64,000 nt of DNA from Prunus persica (GCF_000346465.2 NC_034012.1:9904294-9968293), one strand, 5' to 3'; shown: positions 53,337 to 64,000, counted from the stretch's first letter. Notes: generated by a model not told the origin, from the letters alone. Numbers and translations are program-made.

Positions 53337-53677
53337 CAGTCCCCTTCTATTGAGGGATCCCTCAAATAAAATTATTTGAGGGACGCCCTTTAGGGTACCA
53401 TACAATTTTTTTTCCCAATGATCCAAACAATCTATTTTTTAGGTCTTCATTCATAGATCATCCTTACAAAAAAATTAGACAAATCGGAAATCGTTTCGAC
53501 ATCCAATTGTGTCTTACAAAATCAATGAACACGGTGCTTTAAGAAAATGCTAAAATTTCAATAACTTAATTGAGTGGTCAAATGATATCGGATTCAAGTG
53601 GTTTTTTGTAGAGATGATCTTTGAATGAGTATCTACAAAATAGACGGTTTGAATTAGTGAAATACAATCCGGAGTGG
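53337..53677. mobile_element. Element embedded in a (TA)n tract, copy 2, 3'-truncated
   Basis: Matches 52913-53250 closely but stops at CAATCCGGAGTGG and passes straight into TA repeats. It therefore lacks the right terminal 60 bp. Confidence 0.8.
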
Positions 53678-54429
53678 TATATATATATATATATATATAT
53701 ATGGGACACACATAAAACCACACTTTTTTACACACATCTTTAGCCCTTAGATCTATCCCAATCTAACGGTTGAAAATTGAATCGTTCAAGTTCAAAAAAA
53801 ATTAAAATTTAGTTGTTCTTGGTTTGACTTAATTTTGTTTTATCATTTAACAAAATATTAGCCCACCCTTTTGAAATTTTTTAGTTCCACTCTTGCAATA
53901 TAGCTCATATATGCGTTATGATATGAATGGACTAAGTTGATATTTTTCCATTTTAAGTACTCATAAAATATTAAGTTGTTGGGAAGCTTCATAGTTTGTT
54001 TTTTTCCTTCAAGTTGATAAACGTTTTCCACATTTTCTTCCAAATTCTAGCTATGTAGTCACGTGGCGTCGCCACATACTAGCCTTGAGTGGTCATGCCC
54101 AGTGGCGGACCCAGACTTTTTCCCATCTGGGGGCATAAAAAACAATTTCATAACTGACTCCTACAAAGGCTAGGTTTTCATAGCAATACAATATATATTA
54201 TAACACATAATCTATTTCAATAAATTTTTAATATATGATTTTGGGCCAAAATCTAAGGCTTTATATATTGGACCATATGTTTATTAAGTCTCGGGCCTTG
54301 ATATTTTCAATATAGAAGAGGTTTTGGGCTAAAAACTTGAAGGCTTTACTTATTTAGGGTGCTGAGTGGGCATTTTGCATGCAAAATATTAGCCAAGTGT
54401 CTGGGAGCATGAGTTATATCCCGCACAAA
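53678..54429. other. TA tract and transposon scraps, no gene
   Basis: (TA)n to 53702, then GGGACACACATAAAACC. 53775-53895 repeats 41605-41735. CAGTGGCGGACCCAGACTTT near 54100 resembles the end of a common plant DNA transposon, but its partner end was not found. Confidence 0.5.
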
Positions 54430-55683
54430 AATGATAAGAACAACTCTTCTCACTTGTTTGTTAATATATTAGTATCTCTATGATAACATATGTTACCAAT
54501 ATGAAGTATCTGCAAAACTAATCGCTTAGCTCAAAGGGAAGGTAAATTGCTCCTGTTGTGAATGATCGGATGAAGCAGCCATTGCACCACCCAAGATAAG
54601 AAAGAAAATTCAAGAGTTACTAATAGCCCTTCTGTCTTTCGCAATTTATGAAGAGGTTGTACTTGAGCCACATTGTTAAGATAGCAAAACAGGTGAATTT
54701 GAATAACTCTAGGGGCATGTCAGTACCCAAATCGTGCTCGAAGACCACACACATATGGCCGAATGTCAAATTCATGTTGAAGACCAAACATCGTCTACCT
54801 GTTTATTTGTTTGTTTTCAATTAGTTTTTCGGCAATCAAGTATTCATTTATACATGATTGTCTGCTTTCTTGTTATTTTTTGCTTTAATTTTCATTTGAG
54901 CTACAGTCTTGAATTAGCTGTAGTATTCTTTTTTCTTTATTGAATATTTCTCTTTTTTGGAATTTTTTAAGGCCAAGTTTTAATGAAACCATATTTGATT
55001 TGTGGCTCCTCTTTTTTTTTTTTTTTTTGGTAATTAAGTTGTTGGCGAAGAACTTTATGTCATACACATGAAATTATAGTTTAAAATGAACTAGTATGGG
55101 GTTGTATTAGTTTAATCTGTGGTGGGAATGGCCCTACCCTCTAACTAATCCATTTACATTGTTTTATGGAGTCAATTACAATTGATTTACTGTAGATTTT
55201 TAATTATTTATTTATTTTTAATGTATTATATCTTAACTTAAGCGATAAGATTTAGTCTTCATAATCAACAATAAGTCAAGATGATGATTGACAAATAGAC
55301 CCCCACCCAACCACATTTTAATTCACATCTTATATTCCTTCCAGATTTTCAACCAATCTGCAGACATGGATGAAAAAGTAATTTGCATTCAAACCACAAG
55401 TTCTTTGAAGGTAGCTCTCGTTCAAACAATCATATGTAATTTACTGTGGGTCGTTGCCACGCAGAGTTAGAGCATGATTGGTCCAAATAAACTTGATTAG
55501 CAGTGATTGAATGGGCAGCTAATTGCCCATCATTTTTGATTAATTATTTCCAATTTGTCTTATGCAGCATGTAATTAGGTAGAATTCCATGATGAAAATT
55601 TTCCTCTTAGGCAGTCAGTGTCAGCCTTCCAAGTTCGCATAATTGCTTTTTGAATGCTGGGGTTGATAGTAATTGCCTTTTTT
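54430..55683. repeat. Segmental duplicate of 59620-60470
   Basis: GATAACATATGTTACC, AACTAATCGCTTAGCTCAAA, GAATGATCGGATGAA, then ATTCACATCTTATATTCCTT and CAGCATGTAATTAGGTAGAA appear in the same order downstream of RLP gene 3. So 54430-55683 is the 3' flank of a lost RLP copy just upstream of gene 3. No gene within. Confidence 0.82.
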
Positions 55684-56247
55684 GGAGAATGCTAGCAACC
55701 TTCTCCCTTTTTTGCTTGATATGTGTCATTCTCCTTACACTTCAAACAATGTCATTAATATATTATACAAGCTAACTTTTTCTTTCCAAGTTTACCCTTA
55801 TTAAATGTATTCAATTTATTCAAAAAAATTTCGCAACTTTCTTACCATCTTATTAATTTTTTTTTTAACATAAATTTTTATATTTAAGAAAATGTCTGCT
55901 TTTAAAAATAAAATAAAAAGGGGAAATGTCCCTTTTTTTTAACGTCAAGTTTAGACTTTTTATTTATTAAAAAAGGGCATTTCCTTTTTTTTTTTTTAAA
56001 AAAGAAAATATTTTCTTTATAAAAAAATAATTGAGGTTAAAAAAAATTTAATAAGATGGTAAGAAAGTTGTGAAATTTTTTTGGATAAATTGAACACATT
56101 TAATAAGGATAAACTTGGAAAGCAAAAGTTAACTTGGATAATCTATTAATGACATTGTTTTAAGTGTAAGGAGAATGACACATGTCAAGTAAAAAATAGA
56201 GGAGGTCCAAAGGAGAAGATTAGAGAGAAGGTTGTTAGCATTTCTCT
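55684..56247. mobile_element. Foldback MITE with about 180-bp inverted arms
   Basis: The left arm from GAGAATGCTAGCAACCTTCT is matched by the reverse complement of the right arm (GAAATGCTAACAACCTTCTC). Both include GTGTCATTCTCCTTACACTT and AACTTTCTTACCATCTTATT. The middle (55855-56045) is A/T-rich. The duplicate at 60430-60480 lacks it and gives an approximate empty site, though a clean TSD is not visible. Confidence 0.85.
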
Positions 56248-56835
56248 TATAGTAATTGTCTACTTGTTTATTTGTTTGTTTTCAGTTGGTCTTTAGTAAC
56301 TTAAAGACAAGAACAATGGTGAATACAGCCCAATTCACTTCATCATTAGTTCATTCATCCCATTCAACAATACAAACAAAACCCACAAAGCAATTATACA
56401 AAGAAATTATTCCGTCTGAGTCTCAGTGCTTCTGCTTACAGCTTGCTTCTAATTCATCCAATCAACTTAAAGACAAGAACAAGTGATCAGAACCCATTTC
56501 AGTTCATCACCAACTCATCCAATTTCACATCCCAAACAAACCCAAATCAAGAGTGATTATTTAGAAGCAAGATTAGTGGCAGACAAGCCCATATATCTCA
56601 GGCCACGTCGCTCTCAAGCAAGGTTAGTGAAGAATAACACCATATATCTTCCAAAAATTTCCATGAAAAATTATCACCATATATCAGGGCAACAACTTTT
56701 AGTACTTTGTGTGAACGCCTCAAATTAAGTAGGTCAAGTCTTCTCCTGGTGGCCCCCTATTAAGTGGTTGTTGTGGAAATATATATTCGACGTATACAGG
56801 GGTCAATTTACATCGTTTTCAAGCATGGTTGCTCT
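56248..56835. repeat. Upstream region of RLP gene 3
   Basis: 56290-56640 matches 10090-10400. The rest carries the shared RLP promoter phrases (AGTAGGTCAAGTC, CATCGTTTTCAAGCATGGTT). No gene. Confidence 0.75.
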
Positions 56836-56849
56836 TATATATATATATA
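56836..56849 (+). promoter_or_regulatory. TATA box of RLP gene 3
   Basis: TTATATATATATAT, 40-53 bp before the Met, followed by the shared leader GAGCAACAGCACATACACAA. Confidence 0.65.
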
Positions 56850-56888
56850 CCTAATTTGCACTGAGCAACAGCACATACACAAAGCAAC

Positions 56889-59153
56889 ATGCTAGTGCAA
56901 GCTTATAACCTAATGGCTCATGCCTTCCTTCTCTTCCTCTTATTGCCTTCCATTATATCTACAAATATTCATGCCTGCAAACAAACTGAAAGGAGCTCCC
57001 TTCTGTCCTTTGCCTTCACTCTCACTTCTCCTCCTTTAAATTGGACATCCCTTGATTGTTGTCGTTGGAAGGGCATCACTTGTAATCAAGATGGTTGGGT
57101 AACCCGTTTGATATTACCTTCCAAAGGGCTCAAAGGAGGTATCTCTCCCTCTTCACTTGAAAATCTCACACATCTCACCCACTTGAACCTTTCCCACAAT
57201 TCACTATATGCTTCACTTGAAACTCAGTTCTTCTTGTCTTTGAATCGACTTGAGGTCCTTGATTTGAGCTATAACCGTCTTTTTGGAAAGCTACCAATTT
57301 CTCTACCATCTAGCAATATCCGGACAGTTGATTTGTCCAGCAATCACTTCATTGGTGCAATTCCATCTTCATTCTTCCAACAAGCAAGCAACTTAACTAG
57401 TTTCAATGTTAGCAACAATAGCTTCACAGGGTATGTCCCATCCTCTATTTGTCCCCAACATTCTTCTCCCTTCCTTAGGCTATTGGATTTTTCTTCCAAT
57501 CTATTTAATGGCAACCTTGCTCCTGGGTTAGGGAAGTGTTCTGAATTGCAGGTTTTTCGTGCCAATCATAATAACCTCTCAGGATTTCTTCCAGAAGATA
57601 TCTATAATGCTACCAAACTTGAAGAAATTGCATTACCTCTCAATTCACTACATGGAGCAATTAGTGATAAAATTGTCAACCTCACCAACCTTGTCATCCT
57701 TGACCTTTCCTTTAATCATTTTGGCGGCGAGCTTCCTCTCAATTTGGGGAAGCTCTCCAAGTTGAAGTTTGTGACCTTAGATTTCAACAATTTAGAAGGT
57801 ACGTTGCCCCCATCTTTGATGAATTGCACAAACCTTGTAGAACTGCGTTTGGGAAACAACAACTTGGAAGGAGATATCTCTGTGCTTGATTTCTCAAGAC
57901 TGAGTCAACTTACTAAACTTGACCTAAGGATCAATAACTTCACTGGTACGGTTCCAGTAAGCCTTTACTCATGTAGGTTCCTAAAAGCCATTCGGTTGGC
58001 TGAAAATCATATAGAGGGACAAATACAAGCTGAGATACTTTCATTGAAATTCTTGTCCTTGATCTCGTTTGGTTACAATCGATTCACCAACCTCACAGGG
58101 GCAATGAAGATATTGATGAGTTGCAAAAGTCTTCACACACTTTGTCTTAGCGGTTCCTTTGTGGGTGAGGGAATGCCATCTGATGATGACATGGTTGATT
58201 TTGATGGATTCCAAAATCTTCGGGTCTTGGGTTTGGTTCGTTCTAACCTCACTGGTCAAATACCTTTTTGGTTATCAAAGCTCAAGAATTTAGAGATCTT
58301 GGCTCTGGGTTTTAATCAAATCACAGGGCCGATTCCAAGTTGGTTGGGGACTCTTCCTAGACTATTTTATATAAGCTTGTCACACAACCGAATTTCAGGT
58401 AAATTTCCACAACAACTTTGTCGACTACCAAGGTTGCTTCATGAACCAACTGCATCTCAAGGAGAGAATTATGAATTTGAACTTCCTGTCTTTAGTGCCA
58501 ATTGCTTCAGAATAATCGCAAATCAAAATTTTCAATCGCAAAAATTGGATTTTGTTCCAGCAACGATAGACTTATCTGCGAATAACATTGTTGGTGATAT
58601 ACCCACTGAGATAAGCCAATTGCAGCTTCTCCACACGTTGGGTCTTGACTCCAACAACTTCTCCGGCGTCATTCCAGACCAAATATCTAACCTAAGAAAT
58701 TTAGAGGTTTTGAACCTCTCCATGAATCAATTGTCTGGAATAATCCCATCGTCATTGGCGAGCCTTAATTTCTTAAAAGAATTTAATGTCTCAGATAATA
58801 ACCTCGAAGGATCGATACCAACAGGCACCCAGCTCCAAAGCTTCGAAGCTTCTGCATTTGAGGGGAACCCAAAACTTTGTGGTGCGCCACTTCCAAGGTG
58901 CGAATCAAATAAGGGCATTGATGCAGATAACAAGAACAACAAAGACGTGCACAATGGGCTTCATGAACTTCCATGGTTTTATATTTTCACTGCGCTGGGG
59001 TTCATAGTGGGATTTTGGGGAGTATGTGGTTCTTTAATTATTAACAAGATATGGAGATATGCATATTTTCGATTCATAGACAATCTACAAGATAGGGTCT
59101 ATGTGATGGTAATAGTGCGAATCAACATGATGAAAAAAAGGCTTAGAGGCTAG
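56889..59153 (+). CDS. LRR receptor-like protein (RLP gene 3), fullest copy
   Basis: 754 residues, one exon. Signal peptide 1-29 (MLVQAYNLMAHAFLLFLL start), LRRNT with DCCRWKGITC, 17 LRRs (LxxLxLxxNxxxGxIP type, many N-glycosylation sites), an island at about 510-555 after CRLPRLLHEP, four LRRs, a cap with GNPKLCGAPLPRC, and a helix at about 695-719 (GFIVGFWGVCG with GxxxG). The basic cytosolic tail ends FIDNLQDRVYVMVIV...KKRLRG. The same tail is encoded by the relic at 60494, so this is the ancestral end, and genes 1 and 2 are shortened. No kinase domain, so it would need co-receptor kinases; the GxxxG helix fits known RLP-SOBIR1 pairing. Most similar in plan to RLP2/RLP3 and PSY1R ectodomains; the ligand is not known. 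Confidence 0.94.
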   Translation: MLVQAYNLMAHAFLLFLLLPSIISTNIHACKQTERSSLLSFAFTLTSPPLNWTSLDCCRWKGITCNQDGWVTRLILPSKGLKGGISPSSLENLTHLTHLNLSHNSLYASLETQFFLSLNRLEVLDLSYNRLFGKLPISLPSSNIRTVDLSSNHFIGAIPSSFFQQASNLTSFNVSNNSFTGYVPSSICPQHSSPFLRLLDFSSNLFNGNLAPGLGKCSELQVFRANHNNLSGFLPEDIYNATKLEEIALPLNSLHGAISDKIVNLTNLVILDLSFNHFGGELPLNLGKLSKLKFVTLDFNNLEGTLPPSLMNCTNLVELRLGNNNLEGDISVLDFSRLSQLTKLDLRINNFTGTVPVSLYSCRFLKAIRLAENHIEGQIQAEILSLKFLSLISFGYNRFTNLTGAMKILMSCKSLHTLCLSGSFVGEGMPSDDDMVDFDGFQNLRVLGLVRSNLTGQIPFWLSKLKNLEILALGFNQITGPIPSWLGTLPRLFYISLSHNRISGKFPQQLCRLPRLLHEPTASQGENYEFELPVFSANCFRIIANQNFQSQKLDFVPATIDLSANNIVGDIPTEISQLQLLHTLGLDSNNFSGVIPDQISNLRNLEVLNLSMNQLSGIIPSSLASLNFLKEFNVSDNNLEGSIPTGTQLQSFEASAFEGNPKLCGAPLPRCESNKGIDADNKNNKDVHNGLHELPWFYIFTALGFIVGFWGVCGSLIINKIWRYAYFRFIDNLQDRVYVMVIVRINMMKKRLRG

Positions 59154-60493
59154 ATATATATTATTAATATTGTACTTTTTATTTTGCATACTCAGTCCAA
59201 AGATATGAAAACTTATGCATATTCATGTAATACGGTTGTCAATTGTGAAGGATTGATGTCTTGTCTATGTTTTGGATTGGAATTCCCTTGCTGCTGTGCT
59301 TTGGCATGTGGGGCTCAAAGGTTATGTTTGAATATTGAAGTCGCCATATGTTTTCATGTCCTTTTAACTTGGTTCATTGCTTGTTGATATTAAGGAGCGT
59401 ATGGTGAGCGCCCTCATGCCTTGAATCATTTATCATCAAAATATTTGATATCCTAACTGATCATGCATTTCATACGCTGACAAAAATTTGTGGACTTTGT
59501 CTATACACATGAGGAAGAAACACAGGTGTGCGTTCAGGGCTTCTAAGCCAATGAAGACATTCAGAATTTCATTTTGGAGTGGAGGAGCTTGTGCTAAGGA
59601 CATATTTGTGTATGGGAGCATGAGTTATATCCTGCACAAAAATGATAAGAACTACTCTCTCACTTGTCTATGATAACATATGTTACCGATATGAAGTATC
59701 TGCAAAACTAATCGCTTAGCTCAAAGGGAAGGGAAATTGCTCCAGTTGCGAATGATCGGATGAAACAGCCATTGCACCACTCAAGATAAGAAAGAAAATT
59801 CAAGAGTTATTAATAGCCTTCCTGTCTTTGGCAATTTATGAAGAGGTTGTACTTGAGCCACATTGTTAAGTTAGCAAAACAGATGCATTTGAATAACTCT
59901 AGGGGTATGTCAGTACCAAATCAAGTATCCGCTCTTTTTACTCCCATTTCGTTGAAAAACAGGGCAAAGCCTATATGTTCAATTCTGGTGGTTTTTCAAA
60001 GTAATTGGTGATTTAGTCTTCATAATCAACAATCTACAAGTCAAGATGGTGATTGACAAATAGACCCCAACCCACCCACCCCATTTTAATTCACATCTTA
60101 TATTCCTTCCAGATTTTCAAGCAATCTGCAAACATGAATCAAAAAGTAATTTGCATTCAAACCACAAGTTCTTAGAAGGTACCTTTCGTTCGCACAATCA
60201 TGTAAATTACATCAACTTTGTGGTGATTGAATGGTCCAAATAAACTTGATTAGCAGTGATTGAATGGGCAGCTAACCGATAAGGGTCCCATCAACTTTGA
60301 TTAATTATTTCCAATTTGTCTTATGCAGCATGTAATTAGGTAGAATTCCATGATGAAAATTTTCCTCTTAGGCAGTCAATGTTAGCCTTTGAAGTTCGCA
60401 TAATTGCTTTTTGAATGCTGGTTATGATAGTAATTGCCTTTTTAATACTGATATTATAGTAATTGTCTACCTGTTTATTTGTTTGTTTTCAAT
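59154..60493. repeat. Downstream flank of RLP gene 3, duplicated
   Basis: 59154-59200 has the shared RLP 3' end. 59620-60470 duplicates 54430-55683 without the foldback MITE. A short frame at 59184-59387 has no family features. Confidence 0.75.
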
Positions 60494-60634
60494 TGGGGAG
60501 TTTGTGGTTGTTTAATTATTAACAAGACATGGAGATTATCGTATTTTCAATTCATGGACAATGTACAAGATATGCTCCTCTATGCGATGATAACAATCCC
60601 CCTCAATAGGATGGAAAGAAAGCTTAGAGGCTAG
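60494..60634 (+). pseudogene. Last 46 codons of a fourth RLP
   Basis: Encodes WGVCGCLIINKTW, a shifted residue pair, SYFQFMDNVQDMLLYAMIT and ends KLRG then TAG. It matches the end of the RLP helix and tail. It is joined directly to DNA normally found far upstream of an RLP (TTTATTTGTTTGTTTTCAATT, compare 56265-56285). One deletion therefore removed nearly the whole gene. The flank after it matches that of gene 1. Confidence 0.9.
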
Positions 60635-62062
60635 ATATATATTATTAATATTGTACTTTTTATTTTGCATTTTCAATTTGCTTTTCCCTTTTTTTTTCTT
60701 TATTTCTGGTCATGACATATTCACGTGATAAATTTTTCACATAAAAACGCTGCATTGTCGTCGGATGGACTTCTTCCATGAAGTGACAGGACCGTCACCC
60801 ACACTACATCACCCTGCACTTTCTATCCTTTCTATTTCATTGCAATAGCTTAGATTCTATTTCCCGAAAAGCTAAGAAATGGTTATCCTTTTCTCTCGGT
60901 ATGCTTGCCATGTGGCATCCCAGAATCATGTATAAGCACCTAAAACCTAATAGCTGGTGCGGGTCATGAATGCCTTTCCTTTAATTTGCTCTCTGTTTTC
61001 CTTTTCTGAATCTGCGAACCTATCATGAAGCCCCGAAAGAAAACAAATGCAAATAACTACCCGGAATTTAAAATGAGCCAAACATTGTTAAGTTAGCAAA
61101 ATAGATGCATTTGAATAACTCTAGGGGCATGTCAGTATCAAGTATCCGCTCTTTTTACTCCCATTTCGTTTAAAAACAGGGCAAAGCCCGTCATGAAGCA
61201 GCCTATATGTTCAATTCTGGTGGTTTTTCAAAGTAATTGGAGTCAAATATTCTAGGTAATTGGAGTCAAATATTATATGTTTATTTAGTCAATTATCTAC
61301 TATTTTATCACAAAAAATTGGAAGGAAATACATTGCATGGTAAGTTTAAGTGATTTAAATAGTGAACTAAATACTATGACTTCAGCAAATTTATAGTAAT
61401 TAATGAAAGAATATTAAAAACACCATAATTTTTTTATATATAATAATTTACTACACCTTTTTTACCTTTTGTTTTATATATAGATAGATAATAGATAATA
61501 CACTCCATAATAATATAATAAATAATATTAAATAGATTAAATATATCATAGGAAATATTAAAATATTAAAATAATATTAAGACTCGTTGGTTTCAGTAGT
61601 GGAAATATATCTTCGACGTATAGAGGGGTTTCATTAGTCCCGCATTTGAACGGTTTATTTCTATTTCTTCTCTTTTCCCTCTCATCTCTCTTGCCTTTCC
61701 TTCTCTCCCCCAGTTTTCTTCTTCCTCTTGTCATGGGGTGACTTTTTCTTCTCTCTTCTGATTAGTTTCTTCAGTCAGGTCATGGTTATTAGTTTCTTCA
61801 TATGGCCGAATGTCAAATTCATGTTGAAGACAAAACTTGGGGCCCAAGGCAAAATTCAAAATCATGGTATGATCGACCGAAGGCTAAACTCAAACTCGTG
61901 ATCTCAGACTATACTCATGGCTGAAGGCCGAATTCATGATCGAAGATCATACTTATGGTTGAAAATCATACCCAAGAAACTCCACATGCTTGTAATCAAA
62001 GATCATATGCAAGTCACACATAAAATTTCACACGCAATGACCTCCCACATATAAATTAGCTT
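60635..62062. repeat. RLP downstream-type DNA and transposon scraps
   Basis: 60655-61075 matches 30170-30600. 61085-61230 repeats 59860-60010. 61230-61620 is AT-rich. 61795-61835 repeats 54748-54785 (ATATGGCCGAATGTCAAATT), then a degenerate GA/CAT-rich stretch leads to the copia LTR. No gene. Confidence 0.65.
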
Positions 62063-62281
62063 TGTTGTGCTAGAAAGTTGACTTTTATTCGAGCAGAGTT
62101 CTTTAAAGAGAGTAGTTAGCTGATTAGATTAGTTTGTTATTAGTTACTATTGTAAGTAATTAGTTAGAGCTGTTGTAACAGCCTGTACAGATGGCTTTAT
62201 CTATTGTATAGAGTAGACAGGTGTTATATACTCTTCTGTAATCTTTTCTCAATTAATTAATGAGAATCATAAATTCCTTTA
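62063..62281 (+). repeat. 5' LTR of the copia element (start uncertain)
   Basis: About 219 bp ending just before the primer site. The end reads CCTTTA instead of a CA end, so one or two bases have changed. TTATATACTC near 62224 may be the TATA region. Confidence 0.5.
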
Positions 62282-62295
62282 TGGTATCATACGCC
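62282..62295 (+). other. Primer-binding site of the copia element
   Basis: TGGTATCATACGCC resembles the initiator Met tRNA site TGGTATCAGAGC with two changes. Confidence 0.75.
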
Positions 62296-62402
62296 TATTC
62301 GATCCTCTCTCCCTTTTCTTCCAACCTGTGATTTTCTCACCAACCAAACAGTGCTTTTCTCATCAACCAAACAGTTTCTTCCGCTCTGATTCTCTTATTT
62401 CC

Positions 62403-63995
62403 ATGGCTTCTGAGACCAATTCTTCTTCTTCTGTGCCTTCTGTCTCTCTCACATCGTCTTCAATCCCTGCTTTTGCGACTGTTACTGTTCAAAACATCAC
62501 AGGCATGGTTCCGATCAAGCTTCAAGCTGGCAATTATTTGCTGTGGAAGAATCTTTTTCTTCCTGTTCTTCGCAAATACAAGCTCCTTGGCCTTCTCATC
62601 GGTGCTGATCTACGGCCGTCGAAGACAATTGTTAACAATGCTGATTGCATTGTTGATAATCCCACCTTCGATCTGTGGTATGATAAGGATCAATCACTCA
62701 TGATCTGGATCATCTCCACTCTCTTGACGGATTTGCTATCTCATACGGTTGGCATTGAGTATTCTCGTGATCTCTGGGAGATGTTGGAAAAACGTTTTGC
62801 TGAAGTCTCTCGTGCAAATGTTCATCATCTTCGTCAGCGTCTTCAGAATCTTGTCAAAGGGGATCTGTCTATGGTTTCCTATCTGCAACAGATGAAGGAA
62901 ATTGCTGATGGCTTGGGCGATGCTGGTCATCCTCTAACTGATGATGATTTGGTGGCTTACATTCTTGTCGGTCTATCTGAAGAGTACGATTCCTTCGTCA
63001 CTTCTATTGAAACTCGTCGGGAAAAAGTTTCCTCTGATGAACTTCACAGTTACCTTCTCGGTCGTGAAGCTGCTCTTCTGAAGCGCAAACTCCAATCCAA
63101 TTCCTCTGGACCTACGGAACCGTTTCATGCTTATGTCGCCACTCCTCGTTCTTCACAGCACTTTTCTCTGTCACGTGGTTACAACAACTTTAACTCTCAA
63201 CATCGAGGTTTTCCTCCCACACGTGGTCTGCTTCCGTCACCGCCCTCCAATTTTGCCCCAAATTTTTCTTCTCCTCCACAATTTGGTGCGCAAGGGTTTC
63301 ACAGCCCCAATTTTTCTTGAAATTCAAGCCCTGGGGGTGGTAATTCCAATTTAGGAGGTTCTTCTTCATTCAATTCTGCTGGTTTTTCTTCTGGCCCTAT
63401 TCTTGTGTGTCAGTTTTGCAACAAGAAAGGTCATGCCGCTAACACTTGTCGCAAATTGGGCCGTCTGCTCAATGCTTCTGGCAGTTCTTCATCTTCTGGA
63501 CCATTTACTGGCTACTATGCTAATCCACAGTCTGCTGCTTCCTCTCCTTCTTGGATTGTTGACTCTGGCGCTACTGCTCATGTGACTGCTACCAATCAGC
63601 ACCTGCAGAATTCTTCTCCATGCACTGGCTCTGACTCTTTGCAAGTTGGTAATGTTCATTGCTTACCCATGTCTCACACTAGTTTTACCCACATACACAC
63701 TCCTTCTACTGTTTTTACTTTAAAGGATGTGTTACATGTTCCTTCTATTAAACACAATTTGTTATCGGCAAATAAGTTTCTTCGTGACAACTCTTGTTCA
63801 CTAACGCTCTATCCTGATTCCTTCACAATTAAGGACTTAGCTACGAAGAGGATGCTCTTCCAAGGTCTCAGTGAGGATGGTGTCTATCGACTTCCTGCTG
63901 GTCCTGCAGCTCCTTTTTCATCAAGCCCTTCAATTGCTTTTCTGGCTAATAAATGTGATATCCTCACTTGGCACAAGAGGTTGGGTCATCCTTAA
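62403..63995 (+). pseudogene. Copia gag-pol 5' part
   Basis: Met at 62403 (MASETNSSSS). A copia gag domain of the UBN2 type follows (LQAGNYLLWKNLFLPVLRKY, then DLWEMLEKRF, LRQRLQNLVKGD, MKEIADGL, DDDLVAYILVGL), then a Ser/Pro/Phe-rich linker. Next are the zinc knuckle CQFCNKKGHAANTC (about 63408), protease WIVDSGATAHVT (about 63553) and the pre-integrase motif TWHKRLGHP (about 63967). All are in one frame, broken only by TGA at 63318 and TAA at 63993, so the copy decayed lightly. The remaining integrase, RT and RNase H lie beyond the window. Confidence 0.9.
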
Positions 63996-64000
63996 TTTTC

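Larger units (their letters stand above)
62063..64000 (+). mobile_element. Ty1/copia element, 5' part, cut by the window edge
   Basis: LTR (about 62063-62281), primer site TGGTATCATACGCC, then a gag-protease-integrase ORF on + that continues past the window. LTR start is uncertain (TGTTGTGCTAGAAAG), since the 3' end is out of view and no TSD can be checked. Confidence 0.85.

Noticed and set aside
54094..54130. CAGTGGCGGACCCAGACTTT as a complete DNA transposon
   Set aside because: Only one end is seen. No inverted partner or TSD was found within a few kb.

Overview
The window is plant nuclear DNA. It holds LTR retrotransposons with 5-bp target-site duplications (TSDs), plant-type MITEs, microsatellites and intronless leucine-rich-repeat receptor-like protein (RLP) genes. 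The RLP type and the retroelement mix suggest a woody eudicot, perhaps Rosaceae; that placement is inference only.

The backbone is a tandem RLP array. Three near-identical genes lie on the + strand at 27876-30050, 42390-44618 and 56889-59153. Each encodes a secretion signal, an LRRNT cap, about 21 LRRs with an island before the last four, and a C-terminal transmembrane helix with a GxxxG motif. None has a kinase. They resemble the RLP2/RLP3 and PSY1R-like ectodomain family. RLP relics at 10460-10790, 51480-51590 and 60494-60634, plus copies of RLP flanking DNA at 1-496, 10043-10459, 24851-27829, 36487-37200, 41880-42340, 51940-52900 and 54430-56888, show that the locus grew by segmental duplication. 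Most space between genes is duplicated flank interrupted by transposons.

Positions 502-10037 are a complete Ty3/gypsy element with 474/455-bp LTRs and TSD ACATG. It has gag, a decayed pol with two RNase H regions, and a large ORF on the opposite strand (6478-8886) in several exon-like blocks. Positions of about 11057-24850 are a second, related element on the - strand. It also carries an opposite-strand ORF (11675-13945), a 97-bp minisatellite between the two convergent coding blocks, and one surviving LTR (24199-24850). A 2.6-kb solo LTR of a third family (19107-21713, TSD GACTG) split it exactly between gag and protease. Dual RNase H, no chromodomain and an antisense extra ORF point to the Tat lineage.

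Positions 26607-42300 hold smaller elements between RLP genes 1 and 2: a foldback hAT-type MITE, a Mutator-like element with 230-bp terminal inverted repeats (TIRs), a long-TIR composite filled with inverted copia fragments, and a copia deletion derivative with both LTRs. Positions 44814-56250 hold an LTR fragment related to the solo LTR, a duplicated repeat, two copies of a 213-bp transposon with 9-bp TSDs, two elements embedded in (TA)n tracts, and another foldback element. A copia element with gag and protease starts at about 62063 and runs off the right edge.

The only genes likely to serve the host are the three RLPs. No tRNA, rRNA or CRISPR was found.
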